NCBI RefSeq assembly: GCF_014280875.1
Contig: NZ_JACLAL010000001.1
Coordinates: forward strand, 310,001 to 374,000
Length of the DNA stretch: 64,000 nt
Direction: 5' to 3'
Source: Paenirhizobium daejeonense
GTDB lineage: Bacteria > Pseudomonadota > Alphaproteobacteria > Rhizobiales > Rhizobiaceae
In this document: one piece after another, positions 25,573 through 34,415 of the stretch
Layout of the letters: the number at the start of each line of letters is the position of its first letter
Numbering within the stretch: the first letter of the stretch is position 1
Made by a program: the position numbers and the translations under genes
Notes under the pieces: model-generated
Databases searched by the model: none
Seen by the model: only the letters and a program-made list of their open reading frames with translations
Told to the model about the DNA's origin: nothing

Positions 25573-26715
25573 TCAGTCCGGGAGGTTCGGCTGAATGCGG
25601 TTCTGTGGCAGCAATTCGCTGGTGATGGTGATGGCAATCAGCGAAAGCGGCACTGCCAGCATCGCCCCTATGGCACCCCAAAGCCATGTCCAGAAGATAA
25701 TGGCGACGAAGACGGCGAAGGGATTGATCTCCAGTCGTCGGCCCATGACCGCCGGAGTGACCAGGTTTTCCATCACCATATGCACCGCGAAGAAGGCGGC
25801 TGCGGGCAACAGGCCGAAGAGCAGGCTGTCATGGGTGAGAAGTCCTGCAATCGCAAGCGCGGTCGTCATGGCGGCGACGCCGAGGAAGGGCACGAAGCTC
25901 GACAGAAAGGCGAAAAAGCCCCAGAGCACCGGCATGTCGAGCCCGCCTACCCAGGCAATGATCGTCATGGAGATACCGACCACGGCGTAGAGCAGCGACG
26001 CCGTGGCGAAGTAGAAGCCGAGAGCCTGTTCGATGGCGTTGAAGGTGCGGATTGCTGCAAGTCGCCGTGCCCGGTCGCGGAAAGCGACGATCAACGTCTT
26101 GCGGATGGCGTGGCGGCTGCCGAGGAAGAGAACGAGAGCGGCAAAGAAGATCAGCGTTTGCACCACGGCGGGCGTTACCCGTGCGGCGACCGTCGAAAGC
26201 ACGGTGCTGCTGTTTTCGATCAGCGCCTCCATGGACATCGGGCCGGAGCGAAAGCTGGCGCTGGTGATATGAAGCCACTTGATGCGTTGGAGATAGGGCA
26301 GGATGCGGTCCACTGCCTTTTCCGCCATGGTGGGCGCGCTGGCGGCAAGGTCGCTTAGCGGTCCGATCAGCGTGTTGGCGATGAAGAAGATCAGGGCCGC
26401 AAAAAGTGTGGTTAGAATGAGCGCGGAAAGCATGGAGGGAATGCCGAGCGCTCCCAGCCTGTCCGCCGCAAGCCCGAGGATCAGTCCGACGACCACGGCA
26501 AGCGTGATTGGTATCAGCACGCTCGAGGCGAGTTGGATTGCCGTCACCGCAAGGATCACGAAGATGCCGATCACGGACCAGATCATGGCGAGATCGAGTG
26601 CGGTCTTGCGTGCTTTTACGCGATGGGGGGCCCTGCGGCGTACGTCCGTCACCCGCGTCGCTCGTGCCTCCGTGGTTTCCTGGCTGGAGCCAGATCCCTT
26701 CGATCCGTCGTTCAT
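25573..26715 (-). CDS. AI-2E family transporter
   Basis: 380-residue polytopic membrane protein of the AI-2E (PerM/TqsA) family. The first helix pair (IWSVIGIFVILAVTAIQLASSVLIPITLAVVVGLILG), the long soluble loop (about 110-190) and the closing segment GRRLEINPFAVFVAIIFWTWLWGAIGAMLAVPL are typical. Substrates vary (autoinducer-2 export, Na/H exchange), so the family name should not be read as function. ATG at 26715 is chosen over a GTG at 26730 that has no Shine-Dalgarno. Same strand as sqr, 121 bases upstream of it. Confidence 0.87.
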   Translation of the reverse strand: MNDGSKGSGSSQETTEARATRVTDVRRRAPHRVKARKTALDLAMIWSVIGIFVILAVTAIQLASSVLIPITLAVVVGLILGLAADRLGALGIPSMLSALILTTLFAALIFFIANTLIGPLSDLAASAPTMAEKAVDRILPYLQRIKWLHITSASFRSGPMSMEALIENSSTVLSTVAARVTPAVVQTLIFFAALVLFLGSRHAIRKTLIVAFRDRARRLAAIRTFNAIEQALGFYFATASLLYAVVGISMTIIAWVGGLDMPVLWGFFAFLSSFVPFLGVAAMTTALAIAGLLTHDSLLFGLLPAAAFFAVHMVMENLVTPAVMGRRLEINPFAVFVAIIFWTWLWGAIGAMLAVPLSLIAITITSELLPQNRIQPNLPD

Positions 26716-26956
26716 GTTGGAAAGCCCCACGTAATGCTGCCTGACAACGCGACAAGGGCGGGAGTGTTCCCGTCAGCAATGTCTCCGTCCGTCAAAGTGT
26801 CTTTACTGATTATAACCTCCCGACAGCAGTCGTGACAGAGGCTCGGTCGACTTGGTCTAATGTCTAACATTCATGACTTTTTAAGCAATATTCTGTTTAG
26901 TGATGCCGCCTGTATGGCGAAAATTTGCACGTTATTCCAACGTGATGGGGGAAAGC

Positions 26957-28423
26957 ATGGCGTTTTTTAACGGTCGTCAGTCGAAAGAGCTTAATGAACT
27001 GAGGAACCGTCTGGCTGTTATCACCGAGCGTTCGAATCTGATAGACGAGGCGTCTGGAGTAGGCCTCTGGGAAGCCGTGCTGCTCAACGGCGACGCGATG
27101 CATCCGCAAAGTCGCTGGACCTGGTCGGCGGAGTTTCGCCGGATGATCGGTTTCGAGACCGAAAAGGAATTCCCGAACGTCGTACAGTCGTGGGCCGACA
27201 GGCTGCATCCGGAGGATGTAGAGCCGACCTTTGCAGCTTTCGGCGAGCATCTCAAGGACAGGACCGGCAAGGTTCGCTATCGGGTCAATTATCGTCTGAA
27301 GATGCGAGACGGCACCTATCGCTGGTTCCGGGCGACAGGCGGCTGTATTCATCAGCCGGATGGCCGGACCATCCGCGCCTGTGGCTCGTTGACCGACGTT
27401 CACGAACAGATGTTGATGCAGCAGAAGGCTGCCGTTGATGCCGAGCACGATCGCATCGCTATCGAGGCAATCAACGAAGGGCTTGCCGCGCTTGCATCCG
27501 GCGACCTGACACATCGTATCACTGCCGAGATGCAGCCCAAGGCGATGTCGCTGAAGACCAATTTCAACGTCGCGGCGGACAAGTTGTTTGAAATGATGAG
27601 GTCGGTCGTGACCGTGATCGGATCGGTCAGGGGCGGCGCCGTCGAGATCGGCCGGGCTTCCGACGATCTTTCGCGACGCACCGAACAGCAGGCCGCGTCT
27701 CTGGAGGAAACGGCCGCTGCGCTTGAGCAGATTACCGCAACTGTCAAACGCTCCGCCGAGGGCGCGCGCAAGGTGGCGGATGTGACCGTGGATGCCCGTG
27801 CGTCCGCAGAGCAGTCCGGTGGGATCGTGGAAAACGCCGTTGTTGCGATGTCGCAGATCGAAGCGTCGTCGAAAGAAATCGGTCAGATTATCGGCGTCAT
27901 CGACGAAATCGCTTTCCAGACCAATCTTCTTGCGCTCAATGCTGGAGTCGAGGCCGCTCGTGCGGGCGAAGCCGGCAAGGGCTTTGCAGTCGTTGCCCAG
28001 GAAGTCCGTGAGCTAGCGCAGCGTTCCGCAAACGCCGCGAAGGATATCAAGACGCTGGTCACCACCTCGTCGCAGCAGGTTGGTCAGGGGGTCTCTCTGG
28101 TTGGCAAGACCGGCGAAGCCCTGCATCAGATCGTCCGTCAGATCATCGAGATTTCAGCGCTCGTGAACGAGATTGCAGCTTCGACCCAGGAGCAGTCCGT
28201 CGGACTGAGCCAGGTCAATACTGCTGTCAACCAGATGGATCAGATGACCCAGCAGAATGCTGCGATGGTGGAAGAAACCAATGCGGCCAGCCAGTCGCTG
28301 GCACATGAGGCGGAGAACCTCGCCGGACTGGCGCAGCATTTCCGTCTCGATGGCGCAAGCTACGGGCAGCAACCTGCACGCTCCTCGTTCGCTCAACCCG
28401 TCCGGGCAGCCCGCGCGGCATAG
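26957..28423 (+). CDS. Soluble PAS-containing methyl-accepting chemotaxis protein
   Basis: 488-residue cytoplasmic chemoreceptor with no membrane helix. A PAS_3-type domain (about 25-130; FRRMIGFETEKEFPN, then KMRDGTYRWFRATGG) is followed by a HAMP-like linker (GLAALASGDLTHRI) and the MCP signalling domain with the conserved hairpin tip EIAFQTNLLALNAGVEAARAGE. The C-terminus lacks a CheR/CheB-tethering pentapeptide. The ATG at 26957 has GGGGGAAAGC upstream; earlier in-frame ATGs lack this. A bidirectional terminator follows. The PAS domain probably senses an intracellular or redox signal. Confidence 0.9.
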   Translation: MAFFNGRQSKELNELRNRLAVITERSNLIDEASGVGLWEAVLLNGDAMHPQSRWTWSAEFRRMIGFETEKEFPNVVQSWADRLHPEDVEPTFAAFGEHLKDRTGKVRYRVNYRLKMRDGTYRWFRATGGCIHQPDGRTIRACGSLTDVHEQMLMQQKAAVDAEHDRIAIEAINEGLAALASGDLTHRITAEMQPKAMSLKTNFNVAADKLFEMMRSVVTVIGSVRGGAVEIGRASDDLSRRTEQQAASLEETAAALEQITATVKRSAEGARKVADVTVDARASAEQSGGIVENAVVAMSQIEASSKEIGQIIGVIDEIAFQTNLLALNAGVEAARAGEAGKGFAVVAQEVRELAQRSANAAKDIKTLVTTSSQQVGQGVSLVGKTGEALHQIVRQIIEISALVNEIAASTQEQSVGLSQVNTAVNQMDQMTQQNAAMVEETNAASQSLAHEAENLAGLAQHFRLDGASYGQQPARSSFAQPVRAARAA

Positions 28424-28460
28424 TTCTCGAGCCGACGCGCTATTGCTGGTTTCAAACGGA

Positions 28461-28494
28461 AAAGGGCGGTCTTGCAACCGCCCTTTCTTTTTTT
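28461..28494. terminator. Bidirectional rho-independent terminator
   Basis: AAAGGGCGGT-cttgca-ACCGCCCTTT, a perfect 10-base stem with a run of T on the plus strand and a TTTTCC tail on the minus strand. It separates the convergent chemoreceptor and sorbosone-dehydrogenase-like genes. Confidence 0.88.
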
Positions 28495-28508
28495 GCTTCA
28501 GCGTCGCC

Positions 28509-29804
28509 TCAGGCTCCCGTCACCCGCCAGATCACGTCACCCACATCGTCGGCCACAAGCAGCGAGCCATCCGGGCCGATCGTGACGCCGACCGGGCGGC
28601 CGTAGGAATGCTTCTCGTCGGGAGCGAGGAAGTCGGTGAGGATATCTCGCGGCGGGCCGGAAGGCCGGCCGTTTTCGAAGGGCACGAAGATCACCTTGTA
28701 GCCGGCGAGCGTCGAGCGGTTCCACGAGCCGTGCTGGCCGATAACCATGCCGTCGGGGAAGCCGGGCAGGGTACCGGCCGGAAGCCAGCAGAGGCCGAGC
28801 GAGGCGGTGTGCCCACCGAGCGCATAGTCCGGCCGGATGGCGCTGGCGACCAGCCCCGGATTCTGCAACACGCGGTCGTCCACTGTCTGGCCCCAGTAGC
28901 AATAGGGCCAGCCATAGAAACCGCCATCCTTCACCGATGTCAGGTAATCGGGCGGCGTCTCGTCGCCGAGGCCGTCGCGTTCGTTGACCACGGTCCACAG
29001 GTCGCCGGTGGTCGGCTCGAAGGCGAGGCCTACCGGATTGCGCAAGCCGCCGGCGAAAATCCGGTTATGCCCCGTCTCGAGATCCAGTTCGTAGATGCAG
29101 GCGCGGCCTTCCTCCGCCTCGAAGCCGTTTTCCGCGATATTGCTGAGCGAACCGACGCCGACATACAGCTTCTTGCCGTCGTGGCTTGCAAGAATGCTGC
29201 GTGTCCAGTGTCCGGCCGGCTTGAAATCGGCGATCCTGCGTCCCTGCGCGGCTATATGGGTCGCGCCTTCGCTATAAGGATAGGCGACAACGCCATCGGT
29301 GTTGCCGACATAGAAGGTGCCATGCAGCATCGCCATGCCGAACGGGTGGTTGAGTCCTTCCATGAAGGTATGACGCTCCTCGGCCACGCCGTCGCCATCG
29401 GCGTCGCGCAGCAGCGTGATGCGGTTTGGGCTTTCGCCGACGGCTGCGGCGCGCTTCATCGTCGAATACATGGCGTAGTCGAAGGGCGTCCTGATCCGGC
29501 CACCATCGACGCCGAGCGCCTCGGCCGTCAGCACGTCGCCGTTCGGCAGCACATGGATCCAGCGCGGATGCTTCAGTCCCTTGGCGAAGGCGTTGACCTT
29601 CAGGCCGAGGGCCGCCGTTGGCGTGTGGCCGTCGATCCAGCCGCGCGCAGTCGGCATCTTTAGCGTCGGAATGCGCTGGGCTTTCGCTTCGGGAATGATC
29701 GGTGCGCCGCCGATGGCCGGCCTTTCCGGGCTCTGTCCGAAGCGCCGCATCAGGATCATCGCCGCGCCGATCATGGCGACGATGCGCGCAAATATTGCCG
29801 ACAT
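28509..29804 (-). CDS. Sorbosone dehydrogenase-like PQQ sugar dehydrogenase
   Basis: 431-residue protein of the soluble-glucose/sorbosone dehydrogenase (GSDH/SNDH) beta-propeller family, which uses PQQ to oxidise sugars or aldehydes. Family marks: LKHPRWIHVLPNGDVLTAEA, GLNHPFGMAML, GLRNPVGLAFEP and the C-terminal YGRPVGVTIGPDGSLLVADDVGDVIWRV. The N-terminal hydrophobic stretch (IVAMIGAAMILM) suggests export or a membrane anchor. The ATG at 29804 follows GGGGGACAAGAC. It lies 229 bases downstream of pqqE on the same strand, which supports PQQ dependence. Confidence 0.85.
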   Translation of the reverse strand: MSAIFARIVAMIGAAMILMRRFGQSPERPAIGGAPIIPEAKAQRIPTLKMPTARGWIDGHTPTAALGLKVNAFAKGLKHPRWIHVLPNGDVLTAEALGVDGGRIRTPFDYAMYSTMKRAAAVGESPNRITLLRDADGDGVAEERHTFMEGLNHPFGMAMLHGTFYVGNTDGVVAYPYSEGATHIAAQGRRIADFKPAGHWTRSILASHDGKKLYVGVGSLSNIAENGFEAEEGRACIYELDLETGHNRIFAGGLRNPVGLAFEPTTGDLWTVVNERDGLGDETPPDYLTSVKDGGFYGWPYCYWGQTVDDRVLQNPGLVASAIRPDYALGGHTASLGLCWLPAGTLPGFPDGMVIGQHGSWNRSTLAGYKVIFVPFENGRPSGPPRDILTDFLAPDEKHSYGRPVGVTIGPDGSLLVADDVGDVIWRVTGA

Positions 29805-30032
29805 GTCTTGTCCCCCCGTCTGATTTTCTCGACGCACCATAAAGCATGTCGCGCAAAAGTGTGCAGCGGTTTTGCAACAACGACATGCGACAACACAATG
29901 AACTAAAACGCGAGAAGCGAATCTGAAAGATCGCGCCGCGTTTTAGACAAAGCTTTCCCGCCTTGGAACTGACGATCGCCAATTTCAACGCAGTTCATCG
30001 ATAAGCTCCGGGTGGCGGGCGAGCAGGTGGTC

Positions 30033-31169
30033 CTATGAAGATTGGATGGAGGGCTGCCGACCCCGATAGACGAAGGCCGGAGGTTCCGCGAGGCCATCCT
30101 CCTCGGCTGCCGCCGCAAGCGCTGCGTGGAGCGGCGAGTGCATGCAGACGGGGTCCGTCGCGCGCGCATCGCCGGCAAGCGCCATGGCCTGGCAGCGGCA
30201 ACCACCGTGATCGATGTGCTTGCGGGCGCAGCTTCGGCAGGGCTCCCGCATCCAGTCATCGCCGCGAAAGGCGTTGAAGGCGCTCCCTTCGTACCAGATG
30301 TCGGCAAGCCCGCGTTCCCGCACGTTGTCGAAGGTCAGCCCATTAATGGTCTCAGCCGCATGGCAGGGAAGAACCCGGCCCGATGGCGTGACGTTCAGCC
30401 CGCTCGATCCCCAGCCGCCCATGCAGGCCTTCGGATAGCTGGAATGATGGTCGGCCGGGACATAATCGATCACCAGCACGCCTTCATGCCGGCGGCGGGC
30501 TTCCGCCACGAAGGCGTTCGCGGCTTCCACTTGTGCATGGGTCGGCATCAGGGCCAGCCGGTTGCGTTCGGCCCAGCCGTGAAACTGCACGGTGGCGATC
30601 TCGATGCGGCGCGCACCGAGTTCGATGGCGAGCGCCACCATTGCCTCGAGTTCACGCATGTTCTGCTTGTGGCAAACGGCATTGACCGTGAGCGGTATAC
30701 CCACGCCGCGCGTCCAGCCGGCAACGGCGATCTTGCGTGCAAAGCCGCCCGCATAACCGCCGACGACATCGGCCTTTTCCGGCGTCGCGCCCTGCAGCGA
30801 AAGCTGTAGGTGGTCGAGACCGGCATCGGCAAGTTCGGTAATGCGCGCTTCGGTCAGCCCGATGCCCGATGTGATGAGGTTGGTGTAAAGGCCGAAACCG
30901 GCTGCAGCCCGCGTCAGATCGACGAGATCGCGGCGCGAGGCGGGTTCGCCGCCGGAAAGATGCAGATGTAGCACGCCGAGACCGGCGGCCTGCCGGAAGA
31001 CCTCAATCCACTCGACGGTCGAAAGTTCCTCCGAGGCGCGGGTGAGTTCGAGAGGGTTGGAACAGTAGGGACAGGCGAGCGGACAGCGATGGGTCAGTTC
31101 CGCCAGCATGGCGATCGGCGGCGCGGGACGCTGGGTGACGAAGCGGGCGGGGCTTGAGTGCTCGTTCAT
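30033..31169 (-). CDS. pqqE: PqqE, radical SAM enzyme of PQQ synthesis
   Basis: 378-residue radical SAM enzyme that links Glu and Tyr side chains of the PqqA peptide, first step of PQQ synthesis, acting with PqqD. The radical SAM cluster motif is C29-x3-C33-x2-C36 (CPLACPYC), and the C-terminal SPASM region carries the extra cysteines (CMGGWGS, CRSCARKHIDHGGCRCQ). The GGEPASRRDL segment is the SAM-binding site. ATG at 31169 overlaps the pqqD stop codon by 4 bases. Confidence 0.95.
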   Translation of the reverse strand: MNEHSSPARFVTQRPAPPIAMLAELTHRCPLACPYCSNPLELTRASEELSTVEWIEVFRQAAGLGVLHLHLSGGEPASRRDLVDLTRAAAGFGLYTNLITSGIGLTEARITELADAGLDHLQLSLQGATPEKADVVGGYAGGFARKIAVAGWTRGVGIPLTVNAVCHKQNMRELEAMVALAIELGARRIEIATVQFHGWAERNRLALMPTHAQVEAANAFVAEARRRHEGVLVIDYVPADHHSSYPKACMGGWGSSGLNVTPSGRVLPCHAAETINGLTFDNVRERGLADIWYEGSAFNAFRGDDWMREPCRSCARKHIDHGGCRCQAMALAGDARATDPVCMHSPLHAALAAAAEEDGLAEPPAFVYRGRQPSIQSS

Positions 31170-31480
31170 GACGCAAGCTCCAGCAGTCGCCGGTTGGAAA
31201 ACTCCCGGATGAAAGCCACGACATCGGCGAGTACGGCCTCTTTCGGCGCATCGAACTGCCGGGAAAAATCCCCGGCGATCTCGTCGAGGCTACGCTTGCC
31301 GTCCAGCGCTCGGACAATGGCGACCGCGATCTCGTCCAGCGCCAGCGCCCGTTCGGGGGCGAGCAGCACGGTCTGCCCGCGAACCGGATCCTCCCGCAGC
31401 TTCACGCCTCGGGCGAGCCTTGCGACGGTGTCGCCATCGACTGTGACTGCCGGGGCAGCAGGGGCGTCGCTTCCGCTCAT
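31166..31480 (-). CDS. pqqD: PqqD, peptide chaperone of PQQ synthesis
   Basis: 104-residue protein. It binds the PqqA precursor and presents it to PqqE. The core LARGVKLREDPVRGQTVLLAPERALALDEIAVAIVRALDGKRSLDEIAGDFSRQF is the PqqD (RRE-type) fold, here with a short extra N-terminus. ATG at 31480 overlaps the stop of pqqC by 4 bases, and its own stop overlaps pqqE by 4, giving tight translational coupling. Confidence 0.94.
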   Translation of the reverse strand: MSGSDAPAAPAVTVDGDTVARLARGVKLREDPVRGQTVLLAPERALALDEIAVAIVRALDGKRSLDEIAGDFSRQFDAPKEAVLADVVAFIREFSNRRLLELAS

Positions 31481-32280
31481 TCCGCCGCCCCCTGCAAGGG
31501 CTGGTCGTCGAGATCTCCCGTCACGCCCTCGCGTCCGTCCCAGCCGCCGGGCGGAATGCGCGCCGGCGCCACGTAAGCCGAATGCAGCGTGTCCAGTTGC
31601 GACCAGAGTACATCGGTCTTGAAGGTGAGCGCCGCCGCCGCCGCATCCTGCTTCTCGAATGTGTCGGCATGGTCGAGCACATGGGCAAGCCCGAAGGCGA
31701 CGTCCTGCGGCGCTTCGTTCAGCCGCTGGCGGAAGTAGGAAAGGGCGGCGTCGTCGGCAAAGGCATAATGTTTCAGCAGCCCGGCGATGCGGTTCTCGTG
31801 GATAGCCGGCGCGAAAAGTTCGGTGAGCGACGAGGCCACGGCCTCCAGCAGTGTCTTTTCCCGCACGAAATGCACATAGGCGTCGACGGCGAAACGGGTG
31901 CCCGGCAGAACGCCGCGGGTCGAGGCGACATAATCGGGATCGAGCCCCACGGCTTCCGCCAGCCGGAGCCACCGCCGGATGCCGCCGCCCTCCGTCAAGC
32001 CTCCGTCATGATCCTCGATGCGGCTGCGCCAGATGCGCCGGAGTCGGGGATTTTCGCAGCGGGACAGGAAAGCGGCGTCCTTCATCGGGATGCGGCTCTG
32101 GTAGTAATAGCGGTTGATGACCCAGGCGCGCACCTGCGTCATCGAACAGTCGCCGCCATGCAGCATCCGGTGAAAGGGGTGCTTGTCGTGATAGCGTGCC
32201 GCGCCGATGGCCCTGAGACGCGCCTCGAAGGCGGCTTTTTCAGGCGACGTCGATATCTGCGGGGATGCTGATGTCTGCAA
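31477..32280 (-). CDS. pqqC: PqqC, pyrroloquinoline-quinone synthase
   Basis: 267-residue cofactorless oxidase that catalyses the last ring closure and eight-electron oxidation in PQQ formation. Family marks: RYHDKHPFHRMLHGG, QVRAWVINRYYYQSRIPMKDAAFLSRC and EAVASSLTELFAP. The start is a TTG at 32280 with a very good GGAGGTG 6 bases upstream; there is no ATG that keeps the N-terminus. This start lies 41 bases inside pqqB. Confidence 0.93.
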   Translation of the reverse strand: MQTSASPQISTSPEKAAFEARLRAIGAARYHDKHPFHRMLHGGDCSMTQVRAWVINRYYYQSRIPMKDAAFLSRCENPRLRRIWRSRIEDHDGGLTEGGGIRRWLRLAEAVGLDPDYVASTRGVLPGTRFAVDAYVHFVREKTLLEAVASSLTELFAPAIHENRIAGLLKHYAFADDAALSYFRQRLNEAPQDVAFGLAHVLDHADTFEKQDAAAAALTFKTDVLWSQLDTLHSAYVAPARIPPGGWDGREGVTGDLDDQPLQGAAE

Positions 32281-33178
32281 GACTCACCTCCATGCCGTCA
32301 TGGCCGATCTCGAAGCCCGCGGTTTCCACCTGCCGGCGCTCCGGTCCGGCCTGCCAGATCGGGTTGGTATTGTTGATGTGCACGTAGATTTTCCGCGCGA
32401 GCGAAAGCGCGGAAAGCGCTGCCAGGCTACCGCCCGCGCCGGTGATCGGCATGTGTCCCATGCGCCGCCCGGTCTTGTGGCCGACACTGGCAGCAATCAT
32501 CTCGTGGTCGGTAAAGACGGTGCCGTCGAAGAAGACGAGGTCGGCCCCCTTGAGACGAGCGCCAAGTGCCGGCGTCACCGCCCCGCAGCCGGGAATGTAA
32601 TAGGCCCGTCGTTCGCCGATCAGGAATTCCACCCCGACCGTATCCTCGCTCTCCTGCCCGAGCCTTAGACCTTCCTTCTCCAGATAGAGCGGCGTCTTGC
32701 CGGGCACGGAAAACAGTCGGATCCGCATCCCGGCAAGGGGAGAAAATACGGTGTCGAGCGCAATCGTCTTCCGCTCCACAAGGGCCGGGTCCAGAACCTC
32801 GAAGACCGGATTTTGCCGAAGCGTCTCCATCAGCGCCGCCGTGGCAAACAGCGTGAACGGCTGTTTTTCCCGAAGTGTCAAGAGGCCGGTGATATGGTCG
32901 ATGTCGCCGTTTGTGACGACGACGCTACGGATCGGGCTGCCGCGCAGGCCGCGCGGGTGCAGGCAGGCATTTTTTTCAATCTGTGCCCGGATGTCCGGTG
33001 AGGCGTTGAAAATCGCCCAGTGTTCGCCGTCGGCGCTGGCAGCCAGCGACGATTGCGTCTGCGGCGTCACGCCCGATGCCGGATCGCGCGCCGCCATGCA
33101 GTTGGGACAGCCGCAATTCCATTGCGGCAACCCGCCGCCGGCGGCCGCGCCGAGCACGAGGAAACGAAGTTTGCTCAT
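32240..33178 (-). CDS. pqqB: PqqB, metallo-hydrolase-fold oxygenase of PQQ synthesis
   Basis: 312-residue metallo-beta-lactamase-fold protein, thought to hydroxylate the Tyr of the processed dipeptide. An N-terminal zinc knuckle (CGCPNC, about 22-27) and the modified metal motif NGDIDHITGLL are typical for PqqB. ATG at 33178 lies 21 bases after the pqqA stop. Its 3' end overlaps pqqC by 41 bases. Confidence 0.94.
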   Translation of the reverse strand: MSKLRFLVLGAAAGGGLPQWNCGCPNCMAARDPASGVTPQTQSSLAASADGEHWAIFNASPDIRAQIEKNACLHPRGLRGSPIRSVVVTNGDIDHITGLLTLREKQPFTLFATAALMETLRQNPVFEVLDPALVERKTIALDTVFSPLAGMRIRLFSVPGKTPLYLEKEGLRLGQESEDTVGVEFLIGERRAYYIPGCGAVTPALGARLKGADLVFFDGTVFTDHEMIAASVGHKTGRRMGHMPITGAGGSLAALSALSLARKIYVHINNTNPIWQAGPERRQVETAGFEIGHDGMEVSLADISIPADIDVA

Positions 33179-33199
33179 CGCCCCGTGCCCGCCGGGCGA

Positions 33200-33295
33200 T
33201 CAGAACAGGACGGGTTCGTCACCGTCCGCCGGTGCGTAGCGGTTGATTTCCATGCCGCAGCTGACTTCGATGAATTTCGGTGCAGTCCATTTCAT
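33200..33295 (-). CDS. pqqA: PqqA, PQQ precursor peptide (31 aa)
   Basis: Very short gene of 31 codons, first of the pqq operon. The peptide begins MKWTAPKFIEVSCGMEINRY; Glu16 and Tyr20, the two residues that become PQQ, are in the correct E-x3-Y spacing. ATG at 33295 has GGGAGGAACTGCC upstream, and the TGA at 33200-33202 is followed 21 bases later by pqqB. The C-terminus reads APADGDEPVLF. The RBS, spacing and conserved residues make this secure despite the length. Confidence 0.96.
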   Translation of the reverse strand: MKWTAPKFIEVSCGMEINRYAPADGDEPVLF

Positions 33296-33520
33296 GGCAG
33301 TTCCTCCCGAAGTTGGTGGGTCCGCTTGCTGTCCTCCACCTTATGTGGACGCCGCTTCCCCGTGAGCAGGAAACACGGACTGGACACTCCTTCAAGCAGG
33401 GATGATCCTAGGAAGCGAGGGCGGTGGGCGGCAATACGGAGAAACGTATCGGTTTTGGTGAAGAACCGGTGCAGGCTGCAAACCGGCTCGGAACTGCTTT
33501 CGGGGAAGGGGAGGTTCTCG

Positions 33521-33958
33521 ATGGGGATGAGACTTTTGAAAACGCTGCTTGTCATGCTCGCCGCTCTGGTCGGCGGTTATCTGGCAGCACTCGGCGTGGG
33601 ACTTGCGGCCTTCGATGTCTTCGAGGTGTCGCAACTCGAAGGCGCCAATGCCATGGGACTGGCATTCTTCATCTGCCCCCTGGTAGCGGTGATCAGCGCT
33701 CTGATGGCGGGCATCTGGTACTGGATCGTCTCCGGCAAGCGCAATCCCGAAACAAGAGCCGCACCGGGAGCGAAGACCCGTATAGCCTGGGTGTTCGCAG
33801 CCACAGTCGGCGGATGGATTGCAGCCCTGCTGCTGCAGTGGTTTTTGGCTGGGCAATCCTACGAAACCTATATCGCGGCGCTCGCCGTCTCACTCGCGCC
33901 GTGGCTAGGGGGCATAGGGCTTGCCGCCGCCGCATGGTGGATGCAGCGGCGGGGTTGA
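33521..33958 (+). CDS. Small four-helix membrane protein
   Basis: 145-residue hydrophobic protein with four predicted helices (LLKTLLVMLAALVGGYLAALGVGLAAF; AMGLAFFICPLVAVISALMAGIWYWIV; IAWVFAATVGGWIAALLLQWF; IAALAVSLAPWLGGIGLAAAAWWM). I recognise no family. The ATG at 33521 follows GGGGAGG 6 bases upstream. It is divergent from pqqA, and the 225-base gap between them must hold both promoters. Function unknown. Confidence 0.7.
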   Translation: MGMRLLKTLLVMLAALVGGYLAALGVGLAAFDVFEVSQLEGANAMGLAFFICPLVAVISALMAGIWYWIVSGKRNPETRAAPGAKTRIAWVFAATVGGWIAALLLQWFLAGQSYETYIAALAVSLAPWLGGIGLAAAAWWMQRRG

Positions 33959-33977
33959 GTCAGCGGAAGCCGGGTAA

Positions 33978-34415
33978 TCACGGCGAGGATGGAACAGTAA
34001 CCAGCGCCTCGATCTCCACCAGCCATTCGGGCGTGGCAAGGGTTTCCACGCCGATCCATGTGCTGGCGGTGACCGGCCAGCGCTCGGCGAACACCTCTCG
34101 CCCCGCCTCGAATATGAGGCCGATCAGCTCCGGCCGATGACCCACGACGTGGATGCGCATCTGCAGGATCTGCTCCGGTTCTGCCCCGATGGCAGCAAGT
34201 GCATGCCGGATATTGGCGAAGCACTGACGCGCCTGCCCGGCATGATCGCCGGGCGCGACGAGGTTCCCGTCCGCATCGAGCGCCACCTGTCCGGAGATCG
34301 CCGCAAGCCTTGACGCAGGTGGCGCAATGGCGATCTGGGCGATGTGACCGATGAAGGATTGCGTGAGGCTCGGCGGGTCGAGCCTTTCGATAGACACTAT
34401 CTCACGCTGCCGCAT
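33978..34415 (-). CDS. RidA/YjgF/Rid family protein
   Basis: 145-residue member of the Rid superfamily. The signature SGQVALDADGNLVAPGDHAGQARQCFANIRHALAAIGAE region and the VTASTWIGVETLATPEWLVEIEALV C-terminus are typical. Rid proteins hydrolyse reactive enamines/imines; this one lies outside the housekeeping RidA group by eye. It overlaps the flavin monooxygenase gene upstream by 14 bases, so it is coupled to it and probably deals with its reactive product or a related imine. Confidence 0.85.
   Translation of the reverse strand: MRQREIVSIERLDPPSLTQSFIGHIAQIAIAPPASRLAAISGQVALDADGNLVAPGDHAGQARQCFANIRHALAAIGAEPEQILQMRIHVVGHRPELIGLIFEAGREVFAERWPVTASTWIGVETLATPEWLVEIEALVTVPSSP

Noticed and set aside
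28257..29663. A 468-codon open frame on the plus strand
   Set aside because: Antisense to the sorbosone-dehydrogenase-like gene, which has strong family marks; a shadow.
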